In this document: positions 11,419 through 22,915 of the stretch, piece after piece | How the letters are laid out: the number at the start of each line of letters is the position of its first letter | Numbering within the stretch: the stretch's first letter is position 1 | Assembly: GCF_003576645.1 (NCBI RefSeq) | Contig: NC_044922.1 | Coordinates: 28,394,725 to 28,458,724 of the forward strand | Length of the DNA stretch: 64,000 nt | Direction: 5' to 3' | Source: Ipomoea triloba | Lineage: Eukaryota > Streptophyta > Magnoliopsida > Solanales > Convolvulaceae | The notes under the pieces: model-generated | The model's database searches: none | Seen by the model: the letters and a program-made list of their open reading frames with translations, nothing else | What the model was told of the DNA's origin: nothing | Position numbers and translations under genes: made by a program

Positions 11419-11745
11419 CCACCTAGCGGAAGCCTTAACAGTGAAAGAAACCCTGACATGGTTGAAGGAAAAAAATTGCAACAAATAAAGATTGAGACAG
11501 ACTGTCAAAATGTTTACAAGCTTCTAAATAACCCATCACCCGACTATTCTTATGTGGGTTGTGTTATTAATGAGTGTCGTAAATTAGCTAGGCCCTTCGA
11601 GTCCGTGTCCTACCATTTTATCCGTAAATCAATAATAAATGTGTTGGCTCACGCTCTTGCAAAAGTCACAGATTCTCATTCTAATTTCCTAATTAGTTAT
11701 AGTTCTATTCCTTCTTGTATTCAACGTTTATTTTCTACTGTATAA
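11419..11745 (+). pseudogene. LINE-type RNase H fragment (frameshifted)
   Basis: The 95-aa frame from 11458 contains RNase H landmarks: IKIETDCQNV (catalytic-Asp strand), then a helix, then KSIINVLAHALAKV, the usual C-terminal NxxAHxLA motif. Upstream, the sequence from about 11423 encodes an AEALTVKE-like segment, the conserved Glu-helix of RNase H, but in another frame; a run of seven A at 11469-11475 separates them. This RNase H type is common at the end of plant LINE ORF2 proteins. No reverse transcriptase is nearby, so this is a relic. Confidence 0.6.
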
Positions 11746-12066
11746 AATCTTGTAGTTATTAAATTAACCGTTTAACTAACTCAATTAGAATTCTCCCATT
11801 TCAGCGGGATTTTTAATATATCAAAAGTAGGAATATTCACTGGAATATACCTATATAAGATGACACATTATTTATTATGCCGTAAAACACGGCCCAAAGT
11901 AAGAAAGTAAACGAGTGAAAGAGACAATTGGTCACATGATTAATATATTTATCAAAATTGTTTCTAGACCCCTCGTAGCAAATTTTGTAATAACAGATCA
12001 CATGGCACCTTAGTCCACACCACATGCAAACAAACATATAATAATAGAAACCCCTCATCAGGGTGG

Positions 12067-12353
12067 GAAAATTACCGTTTTACTCCCTTAATTATTTTCC
12101 AATTATCAATATAGTCTGTAATTTTCAATTTCAACTAATTTAATCATCGAATTGTTTAAATTTCATCAATTAAACTCGTCGATGAACTAAAATTGTGATT
12201 TTTTTATTTGTAAAATTTCATCAATTTGATCATCGAAGAGTTTAACTGGCAAAATTTTAAACAATTCGATAATCAAATTAGTTAAAATTAAAAATTAAAG
12301 ACTACGATATTAGCAGATGAAAAACAATTGAGAAATCAAATTAGTGATTTTGC
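12067..12353. mobile_element. Fold-back element with arms of about 110 bp
   Basis: The left arm (AAAATTACCGTTTTACTCCC onwards) and the reverse complement of the right arm (AAAATCACTAATTTGATTTC onwards) match imperfectly over about 110 bp, meeting around ATCGAATTGTTTAAA. The interior is also self-complementary. There is no coding capacity and no clear TSD. Confidence 0.6.
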
Positions 12354-12927
12354 ATTGATTATACAACAATCTTTAAAAAGAAAAAACCCAACGATAAAAT
12401 AGTTTTTTCTGAAACTTACTAGTGGACATGACAATAGGATGTATAAATATAGACATGTTGTGTTGCATTTGTGTACCCCAATTTTTTTGTTTCATTTCCT
12501 TTTTATGTTATTTCCCTTTCACTTCACTAGTAAACGATGGGTGACAAGAGTATATGATGCGATTATACAATAGGTTTATTCAATTCTGATTATGTATGGG
12601 CACTTCGCGGGCTCTAAGGTTTAGAAATTGGCCACCATAACTAGACGTTATTTTAAGCTAGATCAATTTCACAACCATTACACCAAAGATATATTAAGTC
12701 GGGGTGTCAATGTGGACTACTCCACTCTATTAAGTCCTCCCCACCATTTTTTTTTCATGGGCCTTTGTGGGCCGGCATATGAAGCCTACGGGTTAATATT
12801 GTATTGTATAAATAAAATCGATCTTTTGGTTTCGTATCAAGTTTTGGTTATGATTAATTCTTCTAAATTAAATTCATTTATATACATTGGTTTATCGACT
12901 TATTATTTTCACCTACAAGTTATGTAC

Positions 12928-13033
12928 GAAGTGGCGATTTTAGTCCCTCGGGGACTATTTCTATCACCAATTTGTTACTTAATAAATTGAAGTGGCTAAT
13001 TTAGTCCTTCAAAGACTAAAATCGTCACTTAAT
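12928..13033. repeat. Short inverted repeat with GATTTTAGTC arms
   Basis: AAGTGGCGATTTTAGTC on the left is matched by GACTAAAATCGTCACTT on the right, with internal TTTAGTCC words. It resembles the ends of the neighbouring fold-back elements and may be a reduced member of the same class. Confidence 0.5.
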
Positions 13034-13302
13034 GCATAACTTAGGGGTTAAAGATGGCCACGCATATAACTTAGGGATTAAGTATGTACCATGGTATAAT
13101 TGGACGATAAAAAATGCAACTTTCTCTTGGTTTCCATGAACCAAACGAACTATAAATGTATTAGTCAATTAGTTAATAAAATAAGAAAAAACAAATGTAG
13201 AAATACTAGCACATATAGACAAAAATACGTTCTAGATATTCTGTAAGTGGTGGTCAAGCTGATGTAGCATGATTTTTGTACCAAAAGAAAGTTTTGAGTC
13301 TG

Positions 13303-13564
13303 GAAAAATCACTATTTTAGTCTCTCAATTGTTTTGCAATTGTCAATTTAGTCCTTAATTTTTAATTTGGTCAAATTGACCATCCAATTGTTTTAAATTT
13401 TGTCAATCAATTCCCCTATCCACTATTCTGTCAGTAAGCTGTTAGTTACCAAAACAGTGAGTAAATGATTTAATTGACGAAATTTAAAATAATTGGATGG
13501 TTAATTCGACCAAATTAAAAATTAGTGACTAAATTGACAATTGAGGGATCAAAACAGTCACTTT
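13303..13564. mobile_element. Fold-back element with arms of about 95 bp
   Basis: The left arm begins AATCACTATTTTAGTCTCTC and the right arm, reverse-complemented, begins AGTGACTGTTTTGATCCCTC. Both continue through CAATTGTCAATTTAGTC and TTTTTAATTTGGTC to CATCCAATT.TTTTAAAT. The centre is a short unique spacer. The sequence style (TTTAGTCCCTCAATTG) matches the element at 33532-33926. No TSD is evident. Confidence 0.7.
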
Positions 13565-14860
13565 CTCTACGCATTTTATTATTGTCAACACCCACTAATC
13601 CTTACAAATTATTACACAAAAATTAAATTTATCTAGTTCACACTTTTAAATAGGGACTACAAATTTCTCTATTCAAAAAACCCCCCAAAAAAATTGTTCT
13701 AGAAGCATTCAATTATCCTTGTTGGACCAGTAGCTATCTAGGACCACTTCATTTTTGTTTTTATTTTTAATTTATGTGTATTTTGGGGACCATATTGAAC
13801 AATAGGGGATCCAGCAAGTGCTCCATCATTTCAACCTTTTGGTGGCCAATCGCAACATTTTTGCGAGACACCAAAATAGTTGGGAATTAATAATGATGAT
13901 ATACATAAGGTAATAATCAATTCATCACTATGTATGTTGAAGTTTTGAAATGATAATGTTAAATTAGATATTTATTTTATGGATGATTTTAGATATATAA
14001 CGACGTACGATTATAATTTATCAAGATAAGATTTAAATAAAAATTGGTAATGGTGATAACTCATGACATAGCCACATAGTGTTCCTAATGTGGTCTACTT
14101 TTCTTTTTCTTTCTTTTTTTTTAAATATAATTTGAAACAAGTACAAAAAAATAAAATGTACTCAATACACACTCGAATTTTCCTCTTAACTCAACAAAAG
14201 TTAACCAAATAATTAGCACACTTACATATTACCTTCTCTCAAAGTCTTATTGCACAACTCTATAACCAATAGCCTTTCCACTAAGTGGTTGTTTTGTCAA
14301 AGAAATGTTTGCAAATTATGAATAGTATAATGTACTCTGATCTTGACTCCATCACACTTTGGGTGGATATTTTCCCCATTATATATTGTCATCATATATA
14401 TTTGGTGCATGTTTCTTCAAATCATATCATTATTTTGAATAAAATAAAATGACATGGATTTCCTTTCTTCCAAAAAATGACAAAAATAATCCATTTGCAT
14501 AACAATACAAAGAGTAGGAGCTTATTGAAGCTAGCCTTATATATTAAAAAAATAATTATAAAAAAAAAACACACACACATTCTTAATCAAACTCACCGCA
14601 CAAATTAAAGTTTTCTTAATGCAGTTTACCTATCCTCTGTAGTTTGCAAATAATTACAAATGAGTGTGATTTACTTAGTGTATACCTTTGAGTAATGGTT
14701 GTGAATTTTCTTTGTCATCACCAAAAAAAAAAAAAAAACTATATTAAAACATCATATTATCCATGTAATAAATTTAGGACACATGTCACTACTTTAATAC
14801 TTTAATTATTAAGTAATGCTACGCACCTCTCTTAATATTTACCGTAAGATATAGTACTAT

Positions 14861-14889
14861 CTATTTGATTTTTTTTTTTCCTATTTGAT
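14861..14889. repeat. Poly-T micro-insertion with 9-bp direct repeats
   Basis: CTATTTGAT occurs at 14861-14869 and 14881-14889, flanking ten T and one C. It resembles the longer cases at 15015, 34154 and 52111, but the short repeat makes chance more likely. Confidence 0.4.
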
Positions 14890-15014
14890 ATTAAGTAGAT
14901 TTTTAAACTCATGGTAATCTCAACTAATTAATTATGAACACTTAATGAAAATAAAGAGTTATATTGTCACGTCAAGAGGTGAACTTAAGATATAAACTTA
15001 AGAGGAAAAAAATT

Positions 15015-15072
15015 AAACATTATTCTTAGTTTTTTTTTTTTTTTTTTTTGAAAACAAACATTATTCTTAGTT
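15015..15072. mobile_element. Poly-T micro-insertion with 17-bp direct repeats
   Basis: AAACATTATTCTTAGTT is present at 15015-15031 and 15056-15072. Only a T run plus GAAAACAA lies between. The layout equals a retroposon TSD around nothing but an A tail, i.e. an extreme 5' truncation in reverse orientation. Confidence 0.6.
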
Positions 15073-16023
15073 ATTAGTAGTGTAAATTTACTTCTATAAA
15101 GTAGCATATTATATTCTTAAAATTAAGGTTATATTAAAATCTCAATTAAAGACTAAATTCATCATTTTACTAAGAACTCGAAGATTAAACTTGCAATGCA
15201 AATGATCGAGAGATTGATTAAATTTCCATTGTGATTGTAATTGAGAGATGTCATGTGCGTTTACTAATAGGCCGGAGAAGCCCGCAATTCAACCATTACC
15301 CGATAGCATATGCTAGGTAAACCATGCTCTTGTATAATAGCTCGCAAATCACAGAAGATAAATAACTCGTACTATATGAAGATCATATGTGATGGGTTCG
15401 ACCAAAAAGTCATTAACAAGAATCGAACACGTAACTTTTAAGTACGAAAATGATGTTCCATCCACCACTACACTACAGCTTTCAAGTCTAAAACCTAATT
15501 TACATTTCTTGACATGTCAAACGTATGAACATGAATAATAGAGTTCTATTTATGGACTATGGAGTATATATATTAAATATAAAATTCAAGTACAACCTAA
15601 TTAATACGGTGCAATTTTTGGTCACATGATTATAATTGCCCAAATTTTTATGTCCCCGACATTCAATAGGGCCTCCTCGTACGTGTTTGAGTGTTCAGCA
15701 AGCTGTAAGCCTTCTAGAAGGTGGGGATAACAAGTCAAAGTCGTCTAGAAACTCTATCTCAACCGTCCACAGCGATCCACTACGTGTTTTCCATGTCTTT
15801 ACCTTTGCCTATTATGCCAATCTAGAAGACTAGTACTGATTGCCATTTTTATTTGTTTTATTTTTATCTTTTGAAAAATAGTATTATATGCAGTTTGAGT
15901 TTACTTCTTTAATTTAGTTTGGAAGGTATTGTGAATGTCATTAAAAGTTTAATGAACTTATATATATTAGAAATATTAAAATATGTGTTATGCTTACACT
16001 AACTAATAAGTATAGGACAATAG

Positions 16024-16138
16024 CATGATTGCAGTATGCGCTAGACACTAATCAGACGGTAGACTAGCGCCTAAGCGGTACCTGCTAGGCAGTGACCTAT
16101 AAAAACAAAAAAATAATGCATGTGTGTGAGTGTATGTC

Positions 16139-16195
<57 letters not shown>

Positions 16196-17031
16196 CTTAC
16201 TTCTTTTATTTATATAAATAAATAAATTTATATATATATAAATATAAAAAAAAAAAAAAAGAGAGAGATATATATATATATATATATCTCTCTTACTTCT
16301 TTTATTTATATAAATAAATAAATTTATATATATATAAATATAAAAAAAAAAAAAAAGAGAGAGATATATATATATATATATATCTCTCTTACTTCTTTTA
16401 TTTATATAAATAAATAAATTTATATATATATAAATATAAAAAAAAAAAAAAAGAGAGAGATATATATATATATATATATCTCTCTTACTTCTTTTATTTA
16501 TATAAATAAATAAATTTATATATATATAAATATAAAAAAAAAAAAAAAGAGAGAGATATATATATATATATATATCTCTCTTACTTCTTTTATTTATATA
16601 AATAAATAAATTTATATATATATAAATATAAAAAAAAAAAAAAAGAGAGAGATATATATATATATATATATCTCTCTTACTTCTTTTATTTATATAAATA
16701 AATAAATTTATATATATATAAATATAAAAAAAAAAAAAAAGAGAGAGATATATATATATATATATATCTCTCTTACTTCTTTTATTTATATAAATAAATA
16801 AATTTATATATATATAAATATAAAAAAAAAAAAAAAGAGAGAGATATATATATATATATATATCTCTCTTACTTCTTTTATTTATATAAATAAATAAATT
16901 TATATATATATAAATATAAAAAAAAAAAAAAAGAGAGAGATATATATATATATATATATCTCTCTTACTTCTTTTATTTATATAAATAAATAAATTTATA
17001 TATATATAAATATAAAAAAAAAAAAAAAGAG

Positions 17032-17093
<62 letters not shown>

Positions 17094-17326
17094 CTTACTT
17101 CTTTTATTTATATAAATAAATAAATTTAAATATATATAAATATAATTAAAAAAATTAACAAGGCTGACTCACTCGAGTTAACTCGGCTAACTCTGTCGAG
17201 TTGGGCGAGTTAACTCTGCCAAATTCGATCGAGACGGCTGAGTTAGGCAGTGGGCGAACGCCTAGGGAGCAATTCGCCTCAGTCTAGGGGTGCCAAGCGC
17301 CTAGGCGGGGGATTTTTGCAACAGTA
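16024..17326. mobile_element. hAT-like element with 8-bp TSD, expanded by an internal array
   Basis: An 8-bp direct repeat GACAATAG at 16016-16023 and 17327-17334 brackets the element; 8 bp is the hAT duplication length. The ends (CATGATTGCAGTATGC; reverse complement of the right end TACTGTTGCAAAAATC) are only weakly inverted. Sub-terminal parts are rich in CGCCTAGGCG-type words, AGCGCCTAAGCGG on the left and AAGCGCCTAGGCGG on the right, in opposite roles. The middle is occupied by (TA)n and the 96-bp array. No transposase is present. Confidence 0.55.
16191..17088. repeat. 96-bp tandem array, nine near-perfect units
   Basis: Units beginning TCTCTCTTACTTC start at 16191, 16287, 16383, 16479, 16575, 16671, 16767, 16863 and 16959, an exact 96-bp period; the last is stretched by a longer TA run to 17088. 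Each unit is a TC tract, an AT-rich body, a poly-A run, GAGAGAGA and a (TA)n tract. Successive units therefore place GAGAGA(TA)n next to TCTCTC, a self-complementary hairpin. The units are essentially identical, implying very recent expansion or an assembly effect. Confidence 0.95.
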
Positions 17327-17394
17327 GACAATAGTGATAGATCATATGTATATGGAAAGTATTGAGTTGGCTAAATGAGCTAAATTTTAGTAAT

Positions 17395-17571
17395 TGAAGT
17401 AGACGTTGAGATGGAGGCTCATGAGGCATTTAATATAATGCTTTGTATAGGGGAGTCGGGGGAGCCCTTGTTTGATCTTGCGACTAGTTTTGGTAGTCTA
17501 CATTTATTCTTTGTTAAACGTTCTGCGAATCGCGCCACTCAGTTACTTGATTGTGAGACCTTTTGTTGTTA
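17395..17571 (+). pseudogene. LINE RNase H C-terminal remnant (also at 18431-18607)
   Basis: In one plus-strand frame this stretch encodes a segment with EMEAHEAFNIML and, further on, FVKRSANRATQLL, matching the end of the RNase H domain of plant LINEs (the usual FVxRxANxxAHxLA motif). It ends at a TAG shortly after. The identical copy at 18431-18607 is part of the 1036-bp duplication. No start codon, reverse transcriptase or endonuclease is present. Confidence 0.5.
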
Positions 17572-17942
17572 GTGTAAAATTTTATATTAAATCTGCCATT
17601 TGATAATGAAAGTTTTGTGTTTTGATTATAAATAAATTCATTTTATTTCCAAAAGAAAAAAATTATTTTGTACTATTATTGATAACATATGTGTATTATT
17701 ATGAAATTGATTTAGTAACAACAACTAAACTTATTTTTGGATAAATTTTTCTCATACGAGGTTAACTTTTTTAATGATAGAATCCCACAATCCTAAGAGC
17801 ATCCATATCTATTTTGAAGTTTTTTTGAACAATAGTACGTGGGTGACTTGGATGTGAAAGAAGGTAGGAGAGAGAATGAATTGTTTCATATGCAAGTTAG
17901 GGAGATTGGAACAGTAAATGAAAATTACGGACTCCAAAGCTA

Positions 17943-17970
17943 GTTGCAGCCAGGCACGCGTGGCTGCAAC
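17943..17970. repeat. GC-rich 10-bp stem hairpin inside the MITE (also at 18979-19006)
   Basis: GTTGCAGCCA and TGGCTGCAAC flank an 8-base loop containing ACGCG. It lies in an unusually GC-rich island within the GAGCATCC element and is duplicated with it. Confidence 0.6.
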
Positions 17971-18014
17971 CAGCGCGCCCAGCGGGCACGTGTACTGCAC
18001 GCTCCCGCAGTATG

Positions 18015-18073
<59 letters not shown>

Positions 18074-18074
18074 N

Positions 18075-18129
<55 letters not shown>

Positions 18130-18832
18130 CTTACTTCTTTTATTTATATAAATAAATAAATTTAAATATATATAAATATAATTAAAAAAATTAACAAGGC
18201 TGACTCACTCGAGTTAACTCGGCTAACTCTGTCGAGTTGGGCGAGTTAACTCTGCCAAATTCGATCGAGACGGCTGAGTTAGGCAGTGGGCGAACGCCTA
18301 GGGAGCAATTCGCCTCAGTCTAGGGGTGCCAAGCGCCTAGGCGGGGGATTTTTGCAACAGTAGACAATAGTGATAGATCATATGTATATGGAAAGTATTG
18401 AGTTGGCTAAATGAGCTAAATTTTAGTAATTGAAGTAGACGTTGAGATGGAGGCTCATGAGGCATTTAATATAATGCTTTGTATAGGGGAGTCGGGGGAG
18501 CCCTTGTTTGATCTTGCGACTAGTTTTGGTAGTCTACATTTATTCTTTGTTAAACGTTCTGCGAATCGCGCCACTCAGTTACTTGATTGTGAGACCTTTT
18601 GTTGTTAGTGTAAAATTTTATATTAAATCTGCCATTTGATAATGAAAGTTTTGTGTTTTGATTATAAATAAATTCATTTTATTTCCAAAAGAAAAAAATT
18701 ATTTTGTACTATTATTGATAACATATGTGTATTATTATGAAATTGATTTAGTAACAACAACTAAACTTATTTTTGGATAAATTTTTCTCATACGAGGTTA
18801 ACTTTTTTAATGATAGAATCCCACAATCCTAA

Positions 18833-19046
18833 GAGCATCCATATCTATTTTGAAGTTTTTTTGAACAATAGTACGTGGGTGACTTGGATGTGAAAGAAGG
18901 TAGGAGAGAGAATGAATTGTTTCATATGCAAGTTAGGGAGATTGGAACAGTAAATGAAAATTACGGACTCCAAAGCTAGTTGCAGCCAGGCACGCGTGGC
19001 TGCAACCAGCGCGCCCAGCGGGCACGTGTACTGCACGCTCCCGCAG

Positions 19047-19112
<66 letters not shown>

Positions 19113-19215
19113 AAAATCAGATTTGTTTTTTTTTATCCTTCCATTTTATCTTTCCTAATTACAATTACAAAAACTTCTTAAAAATCGTGAAATAACTCCA
19201 TTTGTAGGGATGCTC
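18833..19215. mobile_element. PIF/Harbinger-like MITE (GAGCATCC family) with TAA TSD
   Basis: The element begins GAGCATCCATATC and ends TAGGGATGCTC, and is flanked by TAA at 18830-18832 and 19216-19218. A 3-bp TAA/TTA duplication is the PIF/Harbinger hallmark. Its interior contains the GC-rich hairpin and a long (TA)n tract. A truncated left half of the same element, produced by the tandem duplication, starts at 17797. A related element is at 49411-50059. Confidence 0.65.
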
Positions 19216-20292
19216 TAACAAGATAATGTCATAAGACTGATAAATTTTTCTCAAACAAACATAAACTATTTATCCACCTATAATTCTATAAAACCACACA
19301 ATCATGTGACAAGATAATAACGTCATGTTAACTTCATGGTAAAATTTTAGTATATATTTGCATTTGTTACTTTGACATGCATATTATTATTTTAGGTAAT
19401 GGGGATGGAGACCAACAAAGATAAATCGTACTACGAAGATCTTGTGTAACGGCTCAATCATTTAATTTGTTAGCAATAATTAAATTTGTGACCATTTAAA
19501 TACGAAAATTATATTCTATTCATTCATAAACTCCTTTCCGAGCGACATGCATATTATTTTGTATCTACACACATTAATTCTAATTGTATTGATGACAACT
19601 TAATCGATGTTAGGTCAGAAAGAATTGACACCACCATTTTTAATTAATATTTAATATGTCAAGTTTTATTTTTAGTCCAACACGTTTGACATTAGACATG
19701 TAACACTATCAAATATTATTTATTATTAATTAATAAAATAATTCCTGCATGGAAGATGGTGATAATTCTTTTAATTAATTATAAGTTAAACGTAACATTA
19801 TAATGTGATCGAATGATGTAAGCTGGGAATTGTGAACGGCTAATGTCTATATCTTGGTTAATTATATATACTTGCATGGGAACAAAAAGACAAGTAACAT
19901 CAAAAATAAAATACTCTGGAATTATTATCATGAGAAAGTAACGCGTTAAATTTTTGTCAACATTCATTCGGTCGAGCTCTTTCTAGCTTGATTTATTGAA
20001 CTATTACAGATGAAAATCGTTTACTTATTGCACACTATTGTATAGTGATTGGAAGTTTCTCTCGTTGCCAAAAAACAATTGAATAAATATTAACAAATAT
20101 TTCATTAATTAATGCATTTCTTTTATTTGACTCAATACTATGCGGATAGTCAATACCTAAGGGCTATTTGGTTCACTGAATCTTGAATTACCTTAGGTAA
20201 TAGAATTACTCTAGGAAGGTAATGTGAGATTTTGGAAATGTACAATTACTTTAGTGATGATGACTTGTTTAATTAGATGGATGAATTTCACT

Positions 20293-20328
<36 letters not shown>

Positions 20329-20355
20329 AGAAGAAGAAGAAGATTACGAGTATAC

Positions 20356-20567
20356 GTTTATGGGCAAATTATACCATGGATCATGGTATACTTTGCATTG
20401 TGAATCTGATCCAAAATAATATTCAAATTATATGTTTACAGTTAATAGATTATAATTATATGCACATAATATGTTAACTGCAAATGTAATTAGCTGTACA
20501 CATATAATTTTTAGACAAAGATTCACAATATAAGGTGGATCGTGATCTATGATATTCACGTATTCCG
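20356..20567. mobile_element. Diverged MULE-MITE copy
   Basis: The left terminus GGCAAATTATACCATGGATC is followed by ACTTTGCATTGTGAATC. On the right, ATTCACAATATAAGGTGGAT and GTGATCTATGATATTC form the inverted counterpart. The interior shares ATGTTAACTGC words with the 41741-42125 copy. The TSD is not recognisable. Confidence 0.55.
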
Positions 20568-21248
20568 TTTGACCTAACCATTTTGGGGTTTATTTTCCAA
20601 GTTCGATCTCTTTGCTTTGGCAACAAGTGGCTTCTAGTTAGGCTCCATAAGTTAAAGATCATTAGTTCTTGTGTTGGATTAGCTAAAAAGTCTTCTTAAT
20701 TGGCATCTCATCTACGCTAGTGATGAGTTGTCATTTGTTAACAAATCAAACATTATAGACATAATTAAGACTCGCATTTGATTAATCAATAATTAATAGT
20801 TTTCCGTGGTGAGGTAATCACACTTGCAACATGTGTAATAACGTGCTAATCACACAAGTAAAGAAATACCAGGTATGACGGACTTAATCGTGTTGACAAT
20901 AATCAAATTTGTGACCTTTAAGTATGAAAATTATGTTTTACCTACTCAGTTACAATTTTAGATTACTATATAATTATTACAACGCAATTAATTAATGTTG
21001 TTGGTGGTGAATTGGAGGAGGAATTTTGGAGTATTTGAATTTTATGTATGTACTTCTGTAACATACAATAAGATAAACCTTCAAAATATATTTTACTAGG
21101 GATCAATTTGGAGACTAAAGGTAACTAGGAAAATCCGCAGTTATTATTATTTGAGGGTATAACTAAATTAATCCCACTTATATGTAATAATTTGAAAATC
21201 ACATAAAAGAGATAAATCACACTAAGAGATCAATCAATTCTTAACTTA

Positions 21249-21892
21249 GATATGTTTGGTAATCCGAAAAAAAAAAAAAAAGACTTTCAGAAGTTATTTT
21301 TCAGTGTTTGGCTACTTAAAGAAAATAAAGTAAAAAGAAAATATTCATTATGTTCAACGGAAAAACATGATCAATTTGGTGAAAAATAACTTTATAGATT
21401 TTTAGTCAAAAAAAAAACATTTTCTAGCTAGTTTTATTTCTTTTTTTCCGTCTCTCTTTTCTCTACCGTCCCTCTTCAAGTTAATTTTCAGTTTATTATT
21501 GTCACCATCACCACAATTTCACAACCACATCACCACCACCACAATCACTCCCACCCCACCATCACACCACCACCACGACAACAACAACAACAACCACACC
21601 AACAACCACACACCACCACCACAACAACAACTACCAAAATCACTTATTATTATTGTTGTTATTATTATTATTATTATATTATATAACAAATTAAATAATA
21701 TATACATTTTTAATAAAAACACCAAACAAAAAAAAAATGAAGAAGCATTTTTTAACCTTCAGCTAAACAGAAAAATATAAATTTTGACACTCAGCCAAAT
21801 ATCATATAAAAATAAAATAATTTTCAAAAACAAATCATTTTCTATAAATTATTTTTCGAATTTGCAAAATTTTTTTTGATACAAACCAACGC
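21249..21892. mobile_element. Tourist-like MITE with TTA TSD and trinucleotide-repeat core
   Basis: Termini are GATATGTTTGGTAATCCG and, reverse-complemented on the right, GCGTTGGTTTGTATC, flanked by TTA at 21246-21248 and 21893-21895. Sub-terminal words (GAAGTTATTTTTCAGTGTTT; AATCATTTTC) match the Tourist-like element at 60482-60929. The centre is a (CAC/ACA)n then (ATT)n repeat, which explains the His/Asn-rich frames at 21499-21780. Confidence 0.5.
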
Positions 21893-22582
21893 TTAGTTGT
21901 ACATGTATGCAACAACCATTGAACGAAATCAATTATCATTGGATATTAGTCTCCCAAACGGCACAACATTTGAAGTTGACAAACCCAAGTTGAGATTTAT
22001 GTTTATATTCCTTCGTATCCTAAAATCCCAGTTATCCATTAATCTGTCGGAGTACTGTCGGCAATCTTTCTTCCCTAGCCTGGTTAACCCTTCAAGTATA
22101 TCCAAGGATTTTTATTTTTTATTTTTAAAGAATTCACCCAACATCGAGAGTTTTTATGGGCTCTGTCAAATTATATTTGGACTCTATGAATTCGGCACCC
22201 TAAAGCCTTCTCTGCTCATACACTATTATGCACAAGAGTTTGTCACCAATATTAATTGGTCAAAGTTTGTCGATGACGTATTCATCAAATTTTTTGTGAA
22301 GCTTGAACTCCGCCATGCTAATTGAAGCAAAATTAAACATTAATTGGGTGCCCACTTGAGCTAACCTGGTGGACATTTTTTACTTATTCTTGTTTTGATA
22401 TTTTGGTGGAAAGATTAATTTTGCACCTCATGGGCTCATAGTTGTAAGCCAACAAAATAAAATTAACTTTTTTTTTTGTTGTTGTGCATTTTCCTAATAT
22501 TATTGGTGTTTTTTAAGCAATCGCACAGACTGCACATTAAGGCGCGGCTGCATTTGAGTTGAATTATATATATATTAGTTTT

Positions 22583-22915
22583 TTGCACTTTTGGTTCCAC
22601 AAGTATTGTGACACTAACAATGTTGATCCACAACTTTCAAAACTTGCATAATTGGTCTACGAGTGTCAATTTCTTAGTGCAAATAATTCTTTCGATGAAA
22701 TTTCAGTCAATTTTTCACCCAAAAAAATAAAATTCCTTTATAGCAAGGGTATAACAATCTTTTCCTTTTACCACTACGTTTTCTCCCATAAAAGTCCAAT
22801 TCTAATTTCTCATTTTTTTGGTCACACGAGTATTGTGGCACTAACAATGTTAATCCACAACTTTTGAAATTTTCATAATTGATCAACGTGTATTAATTTA
22901 TTAGTGCAAATGGTC
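22583..22915. repeat. Diverged direct repeat of about 110 bp, spaced about 225 bp
   Basis: TTTTGGT.CCAC.AGTATTGTG and the following CACTAACAATGTT.ATCCACAA occur near 22590 and again near 22820, with the intervening sequence partly related. It is an old duplication or two nested copies of an unknown repeat. Confidence 0.5.

Larger units (their letters stand above)
11746..16015. other. AT-rich gene-free region with fold-back elements
   Basis: No gene is supported here. The region holds two long fold-back elements, a smaller one, and two poly-T micro-insertions (all listed separately). A 65-codon frame at 15636-15833 matches no family I know. The 15260-15480 part resembles, in reverse, a degenerate SINE-like repeat with an internal GTGTTCGATTC word; similar shreds appear near 19430, 20890, 24380 and 27520. 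Confidence 0.5.
17089..19110. repeat. Tandem duplication with 1036-bp period, essentially identical copies
   Basis: Everything from TCTCTCTTACTTC at 17089 to the TATGTA at about 18010 recurs at 18125 to about 19050 with a constant offset of 1036; I found no substitutions in the unique part. The unit contains the right end of the hAT-like element, a LINE RNase H relic, and the left part of a GAGCATCC MITE. Both junctions are in (TA)n tracts. The tract between the copies holds the only N in the window (18074). Confidence 0.9.

Noticed and set aside
16191..17088. CRISPR-like array from the regular 96-bp period
   Set aside because: There are no distinct repeats and unique spacers: the whole unit repeats, it is AT-only low complexity, and the context is a plant nuclear genome.
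17918..19195. Frames encoding long Tyr-Ile runs
   Set aside because: They are translations of the (TA)n microsatellite.
21499..21780. A His/Asn/Thr-rich frame
   Set aside because: It is the translation of the (CAC/ACA)n core of the Tourist-like element.
21897..22325. A 142-codon plus-strand frame
   Set aside because: Its Phe/Ile/Leu/Ser-rich composition fits AT-rich noncoding DNA, it has no recognisable domain, and it begins just after a MITE end; I could not support it as a gene.
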